Part shown: piece after piece, positions 17,481-25,382 of the stretch
Numbering within the stretch: the first letter of the stretch is position 1
How the letters are laid out: each line of letters begins with the position of its first letter
DNA from: JAWXCE01 sp033764775
GTDB taxonomy: Bacteria > Pseudomonadota > Alphaproteobacteria > Rhizobiales > Rhodomicrobiaceae
Direction: 5' to 3'
Assembly (NCBI GenBank): GCA_033764775.1
Contig: JANRIQ010000024.1
Span: 52,913-116,912 of the forward strand
DNA: 64,000 nucleotides
Notes under the pieces: generated by a model
The model's database searches: none
What the model saw: only the letters and a program-made list of their open reading frames with translations
Told to the model about the DNA's origin: nothing
Position numbers and translations under genes: made by a program

Positions 17481-17888
17481 ATGGACGAGAAATACGAAAA
17501 CAACGACGTTGTTGAGTTCACGACGACCATCGTGTCGGCCTATGTCGCGAACAACAGCGTCGTCGCAAGCGACCTTCCGAACCTCATCAGCGAAGTTCAC
17601 GAAGCGCTCATCAAAGCATCGGGCAATATTTCCACGCCCGTGCGCGAAGAATTGAAGCCCGTTGTTCCCATCAAAAAGTCGGTGACCAACGAATACATAG
17701 TCTGCCTTGAGGACGGCAAGAAATTCAAATCCCTCAAGCGCCATCTTCGCACGCATTACGACCTCTCGCCGGAGGAATACCGCGAGAAATGGGGCCTGCC
17801 GGCGGATTATCCGATGGTCGCCCCGAATTACGCCAGCGCCCGTTCGGAACTCGCCAAGAAAATGGGCCTCGGTCAACGCCGACGCTAG
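17481..17888 (+). CDS. mucR: MucR/Ros family transcriptional regulator
   Basis: This 135-residue protein is a prokaryotic zinc-finger regulator of the Ros/MucR family, which binds AT-rich DNA in an H-NS-like way and controls surface polysaccharide, motility and virulence or symbiosis genes. The N-terminal half is the oligomerisation region. The zinc finger has C75-L-E-D78 and H88/H92, so the second cysteine is replaced by aspartate; this Cys-Asp-His-His sphere occurs in natural family members. The C-terminal LPADYPMVAPNYASARSELA block and the GLGQRRR tail are highly conserved. The ATG follows AGGAGACGTTGA. A terminator follows at 17915. Confidence 0.97.
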   Translation: MDEKYENNDVVEFTTTIVSAYVANNSVVASDLPNLISEVHEALIKASGNISTPVREELKPVVPIKKSVTNEYIVCLEDGKKFKSLKRHLRTHYDLSPEEYREKWGLPADYPMVAPNYASARSELAKKMGLGQRRR

Positions 17889-17914
17889 CCGTCTGTCTAT
17901 TTTCGAATCTCTGT

Positions 17915-17943
17915 GCCCGTTGCTTCAGTGCACGGGCTTTTTT
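17915..17943 (+). terminator. Rho-independent terminator of mucR
   Basis: A six-base GC-rich stem (GCCCGT at 17915-17920 with ACGGGC at 17932-17937) is followed directly by TTTTTT. It starts 27 bp after the mucR stop codon. Confidence 0.85.
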
Positions 17944-18088
17944 CGTTTTCGCGGTCCATTTGCGCCGCACGCGGCCCTTGCGCGGTTTCGCCCAAATCAC
18001 GGATAGTTCGATCTGACGTCACCGTAGCGGCATTGAATATGGCGTTGTCCGCGTTCCTTCGCGCGGCGAAACCAGCGATGAGAGGCTC

Positions 18089-18580
18089 ATGCCGTCCCAA
18101 CTGGCTTTCAGGGCGCAACTGGTCATCCGCAACCAACGGCGGCTTTACGATTATTGGCGCGCCGCCGCTGGCTCTTCCCGCATGCCCCGCCGCAGCCAGA
18201 TCGACCCCGTCGCGCTTCCTGACCTGCTTCCTGGCCTTGCCGTGATCGACGCGCGAAACGGCCCTCAGGAGGTGCGCTACCGCGTCGCCGGCACGCAATT
18301 GCGCGACATTTACGGGGCCGAGTTGACCAACCGCCGCGTGTTCGACCTCGATCTTGGCGATAAGCGCGATTACTGGGCGACGGCATACGCCAAGGTGGTG
18401 ACGGAGAAAACGCCCATGCAGGGCGCGCTCAAGGGCCCCATCGCGCAGCGTGAGCACATCGTGCTGTTCTGGCTTCGTCTTCCGCTTTCGGATGACGGCG
18501 AGGCCGTCGACACCATCCTTGGCTACGACATCGCGATGCCGGTCAGCGTGGCGATGGAGGCGCAGTCAAACGCGTCCTGA
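18089..18580 (+). CDS. PAS domain protein (PAS_5 family)
   Basis: This 163-residue protein consists of a single PAS_5-type domain, a family typical of alphaproteobacteria. Recognisable parts are LYDYWRAAAGSSRMPRRSQIDP, here with the strong W-R-x-x-x-G-x-x-P-x-R-x-x-I-D-P pattern, the DLLPGLAVID segment and the RVAGTQLRDIYGAELT core. No output domain is attached, so it may sense or modulate through a partner. Function is unknown. An ATG precedes CCGTCCCAA; an upstream GAGAGGCTC could serve as the ribosome binding site. Its 3' end overlaps a convergent small gene by 38 bp. Confidence 0.8.
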   Translation: MPSQLAFRAQLVIRNQRRLYDYWRAAAGSSRMPRRSQIDPVALPDLLPGLAVIDARNGPQEVRYRVAGTQLRDIYGAELTNRRVFDLDLGDKRDYWATAYAKVVTEKTPMQGALKGPIAQREHIVLFWLRLPLSDDGEAVDTILGYDIAMPVSVAMEAQSNAS

Positions 18581-18836
18581 CGCGAGCTTTGAGGGCGGCC
18601 GTTTCAGCCTCCAGCGCGTCGAGCAGCGCCATATGGCGGTTGATGTCGTAGCTCCACGCCCGGCTCCGGCCGCGCCGCCGCTCGGCGATGAGCGCCCTGC
18701 GCAGTTTGCCCACGATCTTCGCCGCGCCTTCCGGCGTTTCGTCGTCCAACTCCTCCGGCCAAAGGGGCAGCAGCTTGGGCAATTGCACGTGGCGGCGGTA
18801 AGGTGTTTCAGGAAATGCCTTCGGTTTCGGCGTCAT
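18543..18836 (-). CDS. Small basic hypothetical protein
   Basis: This 97-residue protein is Arg/Pro-rich with one helical core (EGAAKIVGKLRRALIAERRRGRSR followed by a second helix, NRHMALLDALEAETAALKARV; here split for length). A conserved-looking N-terminal segment TPYRRHVQLPKLLPLWPEEL suggests a real alphaproteobacterial family, but I do not know its function. It overlaps the PAS gene convergently by 38 bp. It might be regulatory or nucleic-acid binding given its charge; this is speculation. Confidence 0.6.
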   Translation of the reverse strand: MTPKPKAFPETPYRRHVQLPKLLPLWPEELDDETPEGAAKIVGKLRRALIAERRRGRSRAWSYDINRHMALLDALEAETAALKARVRTRLTAPPSPR

Positions 18837-18920
18837 GGTCGTCTCTCCGCGTGTTTGCGAAGGACGATGCCGCCGTTGCAGAGGCCGGGGATAACAACCC
18901 GCGCCGCCGGCTAACGCATG

Positions 18921-19481
18921 TTAATAATAGGTGATCGCCAGCACCACCCGGGCGAGCCATGCGATCTGCTGATCGTATTGCACGTCGGTCTTGCGGTCAG
19001 GCGGGATGAGCGTCCAGGTCTCGCCCCGGCCGCGGATGACCCACCGGAACATGGTCTTGCCGCTGGGGAGCGCCACGATGCAGTCGACGCCATGAGCGTT
19101 TAGCGCATCGGCCTCGCGCAGCTTGTTCGCGATGATGATGGAGCCGGTCGCGTAGCCGTTGAACGACACGTCGAAGCGGGCGGCCACCGGGTCTTCGGCG
19201 GGCACGTCGAACTGGAACGTCTCCGCGTCGGAGGCCCGCGTCATGTAGCCTTGGGCGCCGATGCCGCCGAGAATGGGGATCTGCTTCCCGCCGCTTCGCC
19301 CGATGAGGTCAGCGGGCTCCACGTTCAGCGCGGCTGCGATCTTCTCGAGCCACGCGATCGAGAGCGTCATGTTCGCGGTTTCAAGCCGCTGCACGGTCTG
19401 GGGCGTGGTTCCGATTTTGTCGGCCAGCTCCTTCAGCGTCATGTCTCGCGCTTTGCGCAGTTCCCGGATACGGATACGCAT
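18921..19481 (-). CDS. XRE-type HTH regulator with S24/LexA-like tail
   Basis: This 186-residue protein has a Cro/C1-type helix-turn-helix in the first 60 residues (RKARDMTLKELADKIGTT, then TVQRLETANM). A beta-rich C-terminal part resembles the peptidase S24/LexA-like fold of phage-type repressors. I cannot see the canonical GDSM serine motif or a clear lysine partner, so self-cleavage is doubtful. The ATG at 19481 was preferred over 19490 because AAGGA gives better spacing. It is divergent from the DnaA-like gene, with an inverted repeat at 19505-19519 in between. Confidence 0.75.
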   Translation of the reverse strand: MRIRIRELRKARDMTLKELADKIGTTPQTVQRLETANMTLSIAWLEKIAAALNVEPADLIGRSGGKQIPILGGIGAQGYMTRASDAETFQFDVPAEDPVAARFDVSFNGYATGSIIIANKLREADALNAHGVDCIVALPSGKTMFRWVIRGRGETWTLIPPDRKTDVQYDQQIAWLARVVLAITYY

Positions 19482-19504
19482 CACATCCATCCTTATCAGC
19501 GGGA

Positions 19505-19519
19505 TTACCTTAGCGGTAA
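19505..19519. promoter_or_regulatory. Candidate operator, inverted repeat TTACC-N5-GGTAA
   Basis: A five-base inverted repeat with a five-base spacer (TTACCTTAGCGGTAA) lies 24 bp upstream of the HTH regulator start and in the gap shared with the divergent DnaA-like gene. Position and symmetry fit autoregulation by the HTH protein. The half-sites are short, so chance cannot be excluded. Confidence 0.4.
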
Positions 19520-19650
19520 GTTTTTAAACCGCGCTTATCCCCTCGGTTGGCATTTGCGATAAATTTTACGCACTGTTTAACGGCCAAGTTCATTCGCAAT
19601 CACGGCCTCGCCTCCGCCAAATCACCCATAAATCCTTGCAAGGACTGCGC

Positions 19651-20034
19651 ATGTTTCACTCCTCGGATGGTAATAAAACTGTGCTGCGTGACAAAAATCA
19701 TCGACGCGATATTAAACCCCCACTTACCATGACGCATCATCGCGCCACTCTTGAGCAAGCTGTAGCCGCCGCGTTCGGCGTGCCGCGCGAGGAATTGCTT
19801 GCCCCCACACGCCGTTGCGCGCCAGCCGCTTTCGCCCGCCAGGTGGCGATGTATCTCGCGCACATTTGCTACGGCCTCACCTTCACCCAGGTGGGAGAGC
19901 TGTTCGCGCGCGACCGCACCACCGTCGCACACGCCTGCGCGACCGTCGAGGACATGCGCGACGACGCCGCACTCGACCGCGCACTCGCGGCGTTGGAGAA
20001 GGCTTTGAGCGCCGCCGCGCCGGAGGTCGCATGA
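19651..20034 (+). CDS. DnaA domain IV-like HTH protein
   Basis: This protein of about 127 residues carries only the C-terminal DNA-binding domain seen in DnaA. The VAMYLAHICYGLTFTQVGELF helix pair is followed by ARDRTTVAHACATVED, which matches the DnaA-box recognition motif (GRDHTTVLHA in DnaA). There is no AAA+ ATPase domain, so it cannot be an initiator itself; it may be a regulator or compete at DnaA boxes. The start at 19651 was chosen for AAGGA six bases upstream; a later ATG at 19729 has no ribosome binding site but starts closer to the domain. Its stop overlaps the start of the DUF6456 gene by four bases (ATGA). Confidence 0.82.
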   Translation: MFHSSDGNKTVLRDKNHRRDIKPPLTMTHHRATLEQAVAAAFGVPREELLAPTRRCAPAAFARQVAMYLAHICYGLTFTQVGELFARDRTTVAHACATVEDMRDDAALDRALAALEKALSAAAPEVA

Positions 20035-20846
20035 CGGCCGGCCTCGACGCGCCCGCCATGGAGTTGCTCGCGGCGCTGTCGGCTCCCGGCGCCCGGCTTG
20101 AGCCGACCCATGACGGAGCGGCCTCCGCATTCCGGGTGAGGAGCGTCAAGGCGGCTCGTCCGGCGGCGAACGCGGGCGCTGTGCAACGGTTGATCGCCGC
20201 GGATTTGGTGGAGGCCTGCGAGGGCGGCTGGCGCATCAGCGAGACGGGGCGGGCTCGGCTGCGCCGCCAGTCCGCCGCGCCGGCCGAGGCGTTCGCGGCC
20301 CAGCATCAAGCCCGCTCCTGGCGCCGGGACGGGGAGGGCGCGCGCCTCGTGAATGACGCGGAAAGCCCGCTCGCCTGGCTCCGCAGCCGCAAAGGCAAAG
20401 CCGGCGAGCCGCTCATCACCGCTCCGCAATACGAGGCCGGCGAGCGGCTTCGCGCCGATTTCGAGCGCGGGGCCATGCAACAGCGCGTCACGGCCAACTG
20501 GGCGAACCCGACGCCCGGAGATGCGCGCCGCGCCGCGCCTCGCGACCCCGCCTGTTTCGCCGACAGCGTGCTGGCCAGCAGGGAGCGCTACGCCCGAGCA
20601 CTGGCCGCCATTGGACCCGATCTCGCCAAGGTCGCGGAGGATGTGTGCTGCCGCGGGCGGGGCCTCGAGGAGATGGAGCGCGGCGAGGGCTGGCCGAAGC
20701 GCGCCGCCAAGATCGTGCTGCAACTGGCGCTAAACGCGCTCGCCCGGCATTACGGCCTGATCTCCGATCCCGCCCAGTCGCCGGCGACGCAGCGCACGCG
20801 CCGATGGGGCGCGCCGGGCTACCGCCCTCGCATCGATGGCGGGTGA
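20031..20846 (+). CDS. DUF6456 domain protein
   Basis: This 271-residue protein starts with a winged-helix-like segment (AVQRLIAADLVEACEGGWRI, then SETGRARL) and ends in the DUF6456 region, around SPLAWLRSRK, ERLRADFERGAMQQRVTANW and KRAAKIVLQLALNALARHYG. It is translationally coupled to the DnaA-domain-like gene (ATGA overlap, GGAGG upstream), a pairing that recurs in Rhizobiales. Function is unknown; DNA binding and a role linked to replication or cell-cycle control are inferences from the partner. A long hairpin lies about 135 bp downstream. Confidence 0.8.
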   Translation: MTAGLDAPAMELLAALSAPGARLEPTHDGAASAFRVRSVKAARPAANAGAVQRLIAADLVEACEGGWRISETGRARLRRQSAAPAEAFAAQHQARSWRRDGEGARLVNDAESPLAWLRSRKGKAGEPLITAPQYEAGERLRADFERGAMQQRVTANWANPTPGDARRAAPRDPACFADSVLASRERYARALAAIGPDLAKVAEDVCCRGRGLEEMERGEGWPKRAAKIVLQLALNALARHYGLISDPAQSPATQRTRRWGAPGYRPRIDGG

Positions 20847-20978
20847 GGACGCGGCTTGGCGCGGCGCCCCCATTTGGCACACCGTTTGCTAATTAAGTTG
20901 TGCGTCCCACGCGGCGGCGGATTTCTCCCTTCGCCGACACCCGCCGGAGACGCTGGTTGAGCCTCCATGCTCCTGAGC

Positions 20979-21019
20979 GAGCGCCCGTTTCGAGACCCCT
21001 CCCCTCGAAACGGGCGTTC
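20979..21019 (+). terminator. Long hairpin, probable terminator
   Basis: Thirteen perfect base pairs (CGCCCGTTTCGAG at 20982-20994 with CTCGAAACGGGCG at 21004-21016), extended by three more pairs including one G-U, enclose a nine-base loop. Only a weak T-rich stretch (TTCTGCTTTC) follows, so it may be a terminator of the DUF6456 operon or an mRNA-stabilising structure. The rest of the 268-bp gap holds nothing else recognisable. Confidence 0.6.
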
Positions 21020-21114
21020 TGCTTTCACCCGCAAGGATTTGAACGGCCCGCGCTTGCTCAGGCGCGTCCACATCGCCATGTCGCCGGTATCGAAGCCAAA
21101 CCGAGGGAGAAACG

Positions 21115-22284
21115 ATGCGGCGGAAAAAGTCAGCCATCGCGGCGCGTCAGGATGGAGCCATGTGGGCGGTCTGGGGGTTGGGCCTGCTCATCGCAGCGGC
21201 GATTTCCCTCTTGTCAGCCCAAGTTTTCGCCAAAACCGTCAAATCTGAGTTACATTCCTACACAGTGACCGAGGTCGCAAGCGGGCTGAAAAATCCGTGG
21301 GGCATGGCGTTTCTGCCCGGCGGCGACCTGCTGGTGACCGAGCGCAACGGCGGCGTGCGGCTCATCCGCGACGGCAAGTTGTCCGCGCCGCTCAAGGGCG
21401 CGCCGGAGTCTGTGCAACGCGGCCAGGGCGGCCTGCTCGATATCGCACTGCATCCGAAGTTCGCCGACAACCGATTGGTTTATATTGCGTATTCCGGCTC
21501 GGGCGACGGCGGCGCCGGAACCGAGGTGGCCCGGGCGCGCTTTACGGGCGAGGCGTTCGAGGGGCTTGAAGTGATCTTCCGCGCGGCGCCAAAAACGGGC
21601 GGGACGGCTCACTATGGCGGGCGCCTGGCCTTTATGCCGGATGGGCATCTTATCATTACCCTCGGCGACCGCTACAGCCGCATGAAGGATGCGCAGACGC
21701 TCGACAATCATATGGGCAAGGTCATTCGAATTCGCGATGACGGCGCCGTTCCGGCGGACAATCCGTTCGTGAACAGTGCGGGCGCGAAGCCTGAAATCTA
21801 CAGCTACGGCCACCGCAATGTGCAGGGCCTCGCCCTGCGACGTGAGAGCAATCAGGTGTGGACGGGCGAATTCGGCCCGCAGGGCGGCGATGAGGTCAAT
21901 ATCACGCGGCCCGGCGCAAATTACGGCTGGCCGGCGATCACCTACGGCGTGGATTACGGCGGCGGGGTGATCTCCAACAAGAAAAGCGCGCCGGGCATGG
22001 AGCAGCCGGTCGTGTATTGGGATCCGTCCATCAGCCCGAGCGGCATGACGTTCTACGACGGCGACAAGTTTCCCAAATGGCGCGGCAACCTTTTCATGGC
22101 CACGCTGACCGGCGCGCATATCCGGCGCTTGACCCTGGAGGGCGACAAGGTCATCGGACAAGAGCAGTTGCTGTCGGGCGAGGGCGATCGCTACCGCCAC
22201 GTGGCGCAAGGCCCGGATGGTTTTCTCTATGCTTTGACTGACGATCGCAACGGCCGCGTGTTGCGTCTGGCGCCGGCCAATTAG
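21115..22284 (+). CDS. PQQ-dependent aldose sugar dehydrogenase (YliI/Asd-like)
   Basis: This 389-residue protein has an N-terminal hydrophobic signal (about residues 16-40) and the six-bladed propeller of the soluble glucose dehydrogenase/YliI family. Typical blocks are LKNPWGMAFLPGGDLLVTER, GQGGLLDIALHPKF, SYGHRNVQGLALR and GEFGPQGGDEVNITRPGANYGWP. The substrate would be aldose sugars oxidised in the periplasm with PQQ as cofactor, but family members differ in cofactor use. The ATG follows GAGGGAGAAACG. No PQQ synthesis genes lie in this window. Confidence 0.9.
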   Translation: MRRKKSAIAARQDGAMWAVWGLGLLIAAAISLLSAQVFAKTVKSELHSYTVTEVASGLKNPWGMAFLPGGDLLVTERNGGVRLIRDGKLSAPLKGAPESVQRGQGGLLDIALHPKFADNRLVYIAYSGSGDGGAGTEVARARFTGEAFEGLEVIFRAAPKTGGTAHYGGRLAFMPDGHLIITLGDRYSRMKDAQTLDNHMGKVIRIRDDGAVPADNPFVNSAGAKPEIYSYGHRNVQGLALRRESNQVWTGEFGPQGGDEVNITRPGANYGWPAITYGVDYGGGVISNKKSAPGMEQPVVYWDPSISPSGMTFYDGDKFPKWRGNLFMATLTGAHIRRLTLEGDKVIGQEQLLSGEGDRYRHVAQGPDGFLYALTDDRNGRVLRLAPAN

Positions 22285-22286
22285 CC

Positions 22287-23246
22287 TTAAAGCCAGCCCT
22301 TCCGCTTGAAATAAATGAGCGGGAGGGCCGCTGACAGGATCATGATGCCGATGGCTAACGGATAGCCGAAGCGCCAGCCAAGCTCCGGCATATGCTGGAA
22401 GTTCATGCCGTAGACGCTGGCGATGAGCGTCGGCGGCAGGAACACCGCCGCGGCGACCGAGAAAATCTTGATGATGCCCGTCTGCTCGCTGTTGATGAGG
22501 CCCAGCGTCGCGTCGAGCAAAAAGTTGATGTTTTGCGTGAGAAAAGTCGCGTGGTCGGACAAGGACAGCACGTCGCGCGACAGCGTCTTGAACGAGCGGT
22601 TGATGACCTTGTTCGGCTTCACGTCGCCCGGGCGGGTCATGAAGGACAGCAGCCGCCCCATGCTGACCAGGCTTTCCCGAGCGCGGGACGTGCGCGCCTG
22701 AGCCAGGCCGATCTTGCGCAGCACCTCCTCAAAGTCCACCTTGCCGGCGTCGCGGGCGAAGATGATGCGGGTGATTTCGCTGGTGTCTTGCTGCACACGT
22801 TCCAGAATGTCGGCGAGCCGATCCGTCACCGCGTCGAGCAGCTCGGCCAGCACCGCCTCGCCGGATGAGCATAGGCCGGCCTGGCGCTGAACCTGCGCCG
22901 TGAAGGCGTTGATGGGCAGCGGATCGGCGTAGCGGATCGTGACAAGCCGGTGGCCGACCAGCACGAACGTGACCGGCTCGCTGGCGGGCGTATCGGTATC
23001 GGCGCGCGTCATCAGAGTCGCCGTCATGTAAGACGCGCCGTTCTCCTGATACAGGCGGTTGGACAGCTCGATCTCGCCCATCTCCTCGCGCGTGGGGAGC
23101 GCCAGATGGAGGACCGCCTCTACGGCGCGCACCTCAGCGGTTGTGGGGGACAGCAGGTCGATCCAGACGATGTCGTCGGCCATAAGCCCCGGTTCGAACG
23201 GCATGGCGGCGAGCACGCCGTTTTTGCGCAGATAGGCGGTGATCAT
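22287..23246 (-). CDS. corA: CorA family magnesium/cobalt transporter
   Basis: This 319-residue protein has a long cytoplasmic N-terminal funnel domain, a long helix, and two C-terminal transmembrane helices with the diagnostic YGMNF motif between them. It forms a pentameric Mg2+ channel in the inner membrane. The last residues (YFKRKGWL) are basic, as in CorA. The start at 23246 was chosen because GGAGGTGGGGA precedes it; the reading frame is open further upstream but without a signal. It is downstream of hslU on the same strand with a gap of about 134 bp. Confidence 0.92.
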   Translation of the reverse strand: MITAYLRKNGVLAAMPFEPGLMADDIVWIDLLSPTTAEVRAVEAVLHLALPTREEMGEIELSNRLYQENGASYMTATLMTRADTDTPASEPVTFVLVGHRLVTIRYADPLPINAFTAQVQRQAGLCSSGEAVLAELLDAVTDRLADILERVQQDTSEITRIIFARDAGKVDFEEVLRKIGLAQARTSRARESLVSMGRLLSFMTRPGDVKPNKVINRSFKTLSRDVLSLSDHATFLTQNINFLLDATLGLINSEQTGIIKIFSVAAAVFLPPTLIASVYGMNFQHMPELGWRFGYPLAIGIMILSAALPLIYFKRKGWL

Positions 23247-23380
23247 TCCCCACCTCCGGGACCGCTTCGCGGCCATGGCGATTTCTGGTGTCGGCTGGTT
23301 CGACGCTGATGCGCTCAACGCCCGGTTAGCCGCGCCGGGCGGCGCCGTCAAGCACGTTGCAGCCGCAGCGGTTCGAGGCG

Positions 23381-24688
23381 TCAAAGAATGAACTTGGACA
23401 GGTCGGCGTTCTTCGCCAGGTCGCCGATGTGACCGCGAACGTACCCCTCGTCGATGACGATGCGCTCGCCCTGCTTGTCCGCCGCCTCGAAGCTGATGTC
23501 GTCGAGGATGCGCTCCATGATTGTCGAAAGGCGACGCGCGCCGATGTTCTCCACATTGGAGTTCACTTCGGCGGCCGTCATGGCGATCGCGTCGATGGCG
23601 CCGTCGGTGAATTCGAGCGTCACGCCCTCCGTCGCCATAAGCGCTATGTATTGCTTGATAAGGCTCGTTTTCGGCTCGCGGAGAATGCGTTTGAAATCCT
23701 CGGCCGTGAGCGCGCGCAGCTCCACGCGGATGGGGAGGCGGCCTTGCAGCTCCGGCAGCAAGTCGGAGGGCTTCGACATGTGAAAGGCGCCGGACGCGAT
23801 GAACAGGATGTGGTCGGTCTTCACCGGGCCGTATTTCGTGCCGACGGTCGTGCCTTCAATGAGCGGCAGCAGATCGCGCTGCACGCCTTCGCGGCTCACA
23901 TCCGCGCCCATGCGCTCCGAGCGCGCGCTGATTTTGTCGATCTCGTCCAGAAACACGATGCCGTCGTTCTCAACGCTCTTGATCGCCTCTTGCACAACCT
24001 GATCGTTGTCCAGAAGCTTGTCGGACTCCTCAGCCACCAGAATATCGTAGGATTCAAGCACCGTGACGCGGCGGGTCTTTGTTCGCCCGCCCAGCGCCTT
24101 GCCGAGCATGTCGTTGAGGTTGATCATGCCGACGCTCGCGCCTGGCATTCCGGGGATTTCGAACGCCGGCATGCCCGAGCCAGTGTCGGACACCTGGATT
24201 TCGATCTCCTTATCGTTCAGTTCGCCGGCGCGCAGGCGTTTGCGGAAGGTTTCGCGCGTGGCCGCGGAGGCGTTCGGGCCGACGAGCGCGGTCAACACCC
24301 GCTCCTCGGCGAGCGCTTCGGCTTTGGCCTTCACCTCGGCGCGTTTGGCGGCCTTCACCAGCCCGATGCCCGCCTCCAGCAGATCGCGGATGATCTGATC
24401 CACGTCGCGGCCGACATAGCCGACCTCGGTGAATTTCGTCGCTTCCACCTTCAGGAACGGCGCGTTGGCGAGCTTGGCGAGACGGCGCGAAATCTCCGTT
24501 TTGCCCACGCCGGTCGGGCCGATCATCAGGATATTCTTGGGAAGCACCTCCTCGCGCATCTCGCCCTCGAGCTGCTGCCGGCGCCAGCGATTCCGCAAGG
24601 CGATGGCGACGGCGCGCTTCGCCTCGTTCTGCCCGATGATGTAACGGTCAAGTTCGGAGACGATCTCGCGCGGGGAAAAATTGCTCAT
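23381..24688 (-). CDS. hslU: ATP-dependent protease ATPase subunit HslU
   Basis: This 435-residue AAA+ unfoldase feeds substrates to HslV. Visible features are the Walker A GPTGVGKTE, the pore loop in EVGYVGRDVD, the I-domain between about residues 110 and 225, Walker B VFLDEIDKI and the C-terminal sensor region ending in ADLSKFIL, the tail that docks in HslV. Length is normal. It starts six bases after the hslV stop codon and is clearly in the same operon. Confidence 0.98.
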   Translation of the reverse strand: MSNFSPREIVSELDRYIIGQNEAKRAVAIALRNRWRRQQLEGEMREEVLPKNILMIGPTGVGKTEISRRLAKLANAPFLKVEATKFTEVGYVGRDVDQIIRDLLEAGIGLVKAAKRAEVKAKAEALAEERVLTALVGPNASAATRETFRKRLRAGELNDKEIEIQVSDTGSGMPAFEIPGMPGASVGMINLNDMLGKALGGRTKTRRVTVLESYDILVAEESDKLLDNDQVVQEAIKSVENDGIVFLDEIDKISARSERMGADVSREGVQRDLLPLIEGTTVGTKYGPVKTDHILFIASGAFHMSKPSDLLPELQGRLPIRVELRALTAEDFKRILREPKTSLIKQYIALMATEGVTLEFTDGAIDAIAMTAAEVNSNVENIGARRLSTIMERILDDISFEAADKQGERIVIDEGYVRGHIGDLAKNADLSKFIL

Positions 24689-24694
24689 AGTCGG

Positions 24695-25261
24695 TTAACG
24701 CTCCACGGCGGCGAGAGATTCGATGACGATTTGATCGTTGGTGTAAATGCAGATTTCGGCGGCGACCGCCATAGCTTTGCGGGCGATGGCCTCGGCGTCC
24801 ATGTCGGTGTCGAGAAGCGCCCGCGCGGCGGCGAGCGCGAAATTGCCGCCAGAGCCGATGCCGATGACGCCGCGCTCCGGCTCAAGCACGTCGCCGTTGC
24901 CGGTCAGCACGAGTGTGCTCGATTTATCCGCCACTATCATCATGGCTTCAAGCCGCCGCAGATAGCGGTCCGTGCGCCAGTCCTTCGCCAGATCGACGCA
25001 GGCGCGCACAAGTTGCTCCGGATACATGTCGAGCTTGGCCTCTAACCGCTCGAACAGCGTGAAAGCGTCCGCCGTCGCGCCGGCGAAACCCGAGATGACG
25101 TTGCCCTTGCCAAGCGTGCGGACTTTCTTGGCGTTCGCCTTGAGCACCGTTTGCCCAAACGACACCTGTCCGTCGCCCGCGACGACCACGCGTCCGCCCT
25201 TGCGAACGGTGACAATCGTTGTTCCATGCCAGGTCTGGGATGCGGGAGGGTGGGTGATCAT
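24695..25261 (-). CDS. hslV: ATP-dependent protease peptidase subunit HslV
   Basis: This 188-residue threonine peptidase is the proteolytic core of HslVU. The catalytic threonine is in HGTTIVTVRK after a propeptide of about 13 residues, longer than in enterobacteria but usual in alphaproteobacteria. GDGQVSFGQTVLK and GIGSGGNFALAAARAL are conserved. The gene is divergent from hisB, with about 120 bp between them; a heat-shock promoter is expected there, but I could not identify one with confidence. Confidence 0.97.
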   Translation of the reverse strand: MITHPPASQTWHGTTIVTVRKGGRVVVAGDGQVSFGQTVLKANAKKVRTLGKGNVISGFAGATADAFTLFERLEAKLDMYPEQLVRACVDLAKDWRTDRYLRRLEAMMIVADKSSTLVLTGNGDVLEPERGVIGIGSGGNFALAAARALLDTDMDAEAIARKAMAVAAEICIYTNDQIVIESLAAVER

Positions 25262-25382
25262 GGGCCGCCATTGATTATTGCTCGGATATCGGAGAAGGTT
25301 GGTGCGAAATCAAGTCTCCGCCGTGGCGAGCAGCCGGGCGGCGGGCGTCGCCGAATGCGGCGTCTCAAACGCAAAGGGCGCC

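Noticed and set aside
17318..17515. 65-residue frame overlapping the mucR start
   Set aside because: It lies in the AT-rich leader, overlaps mucR in another frame and has no conserved features or ribosome binding site.
19815..20846. Longer 343-residue form of the DUF6456 protein
   Set aside because: The extra 72 residues overlap the DnaA-like gene in another frame and are Arg-rich; the ATG at 20031 has a good ribosome binding site and an ATGA overlap.
23357..25045. 562-residue frame antisense to hslU and hslV
   Set aside because: It spans two real genes on the other strand and has shadow composition without recognisable motifs.
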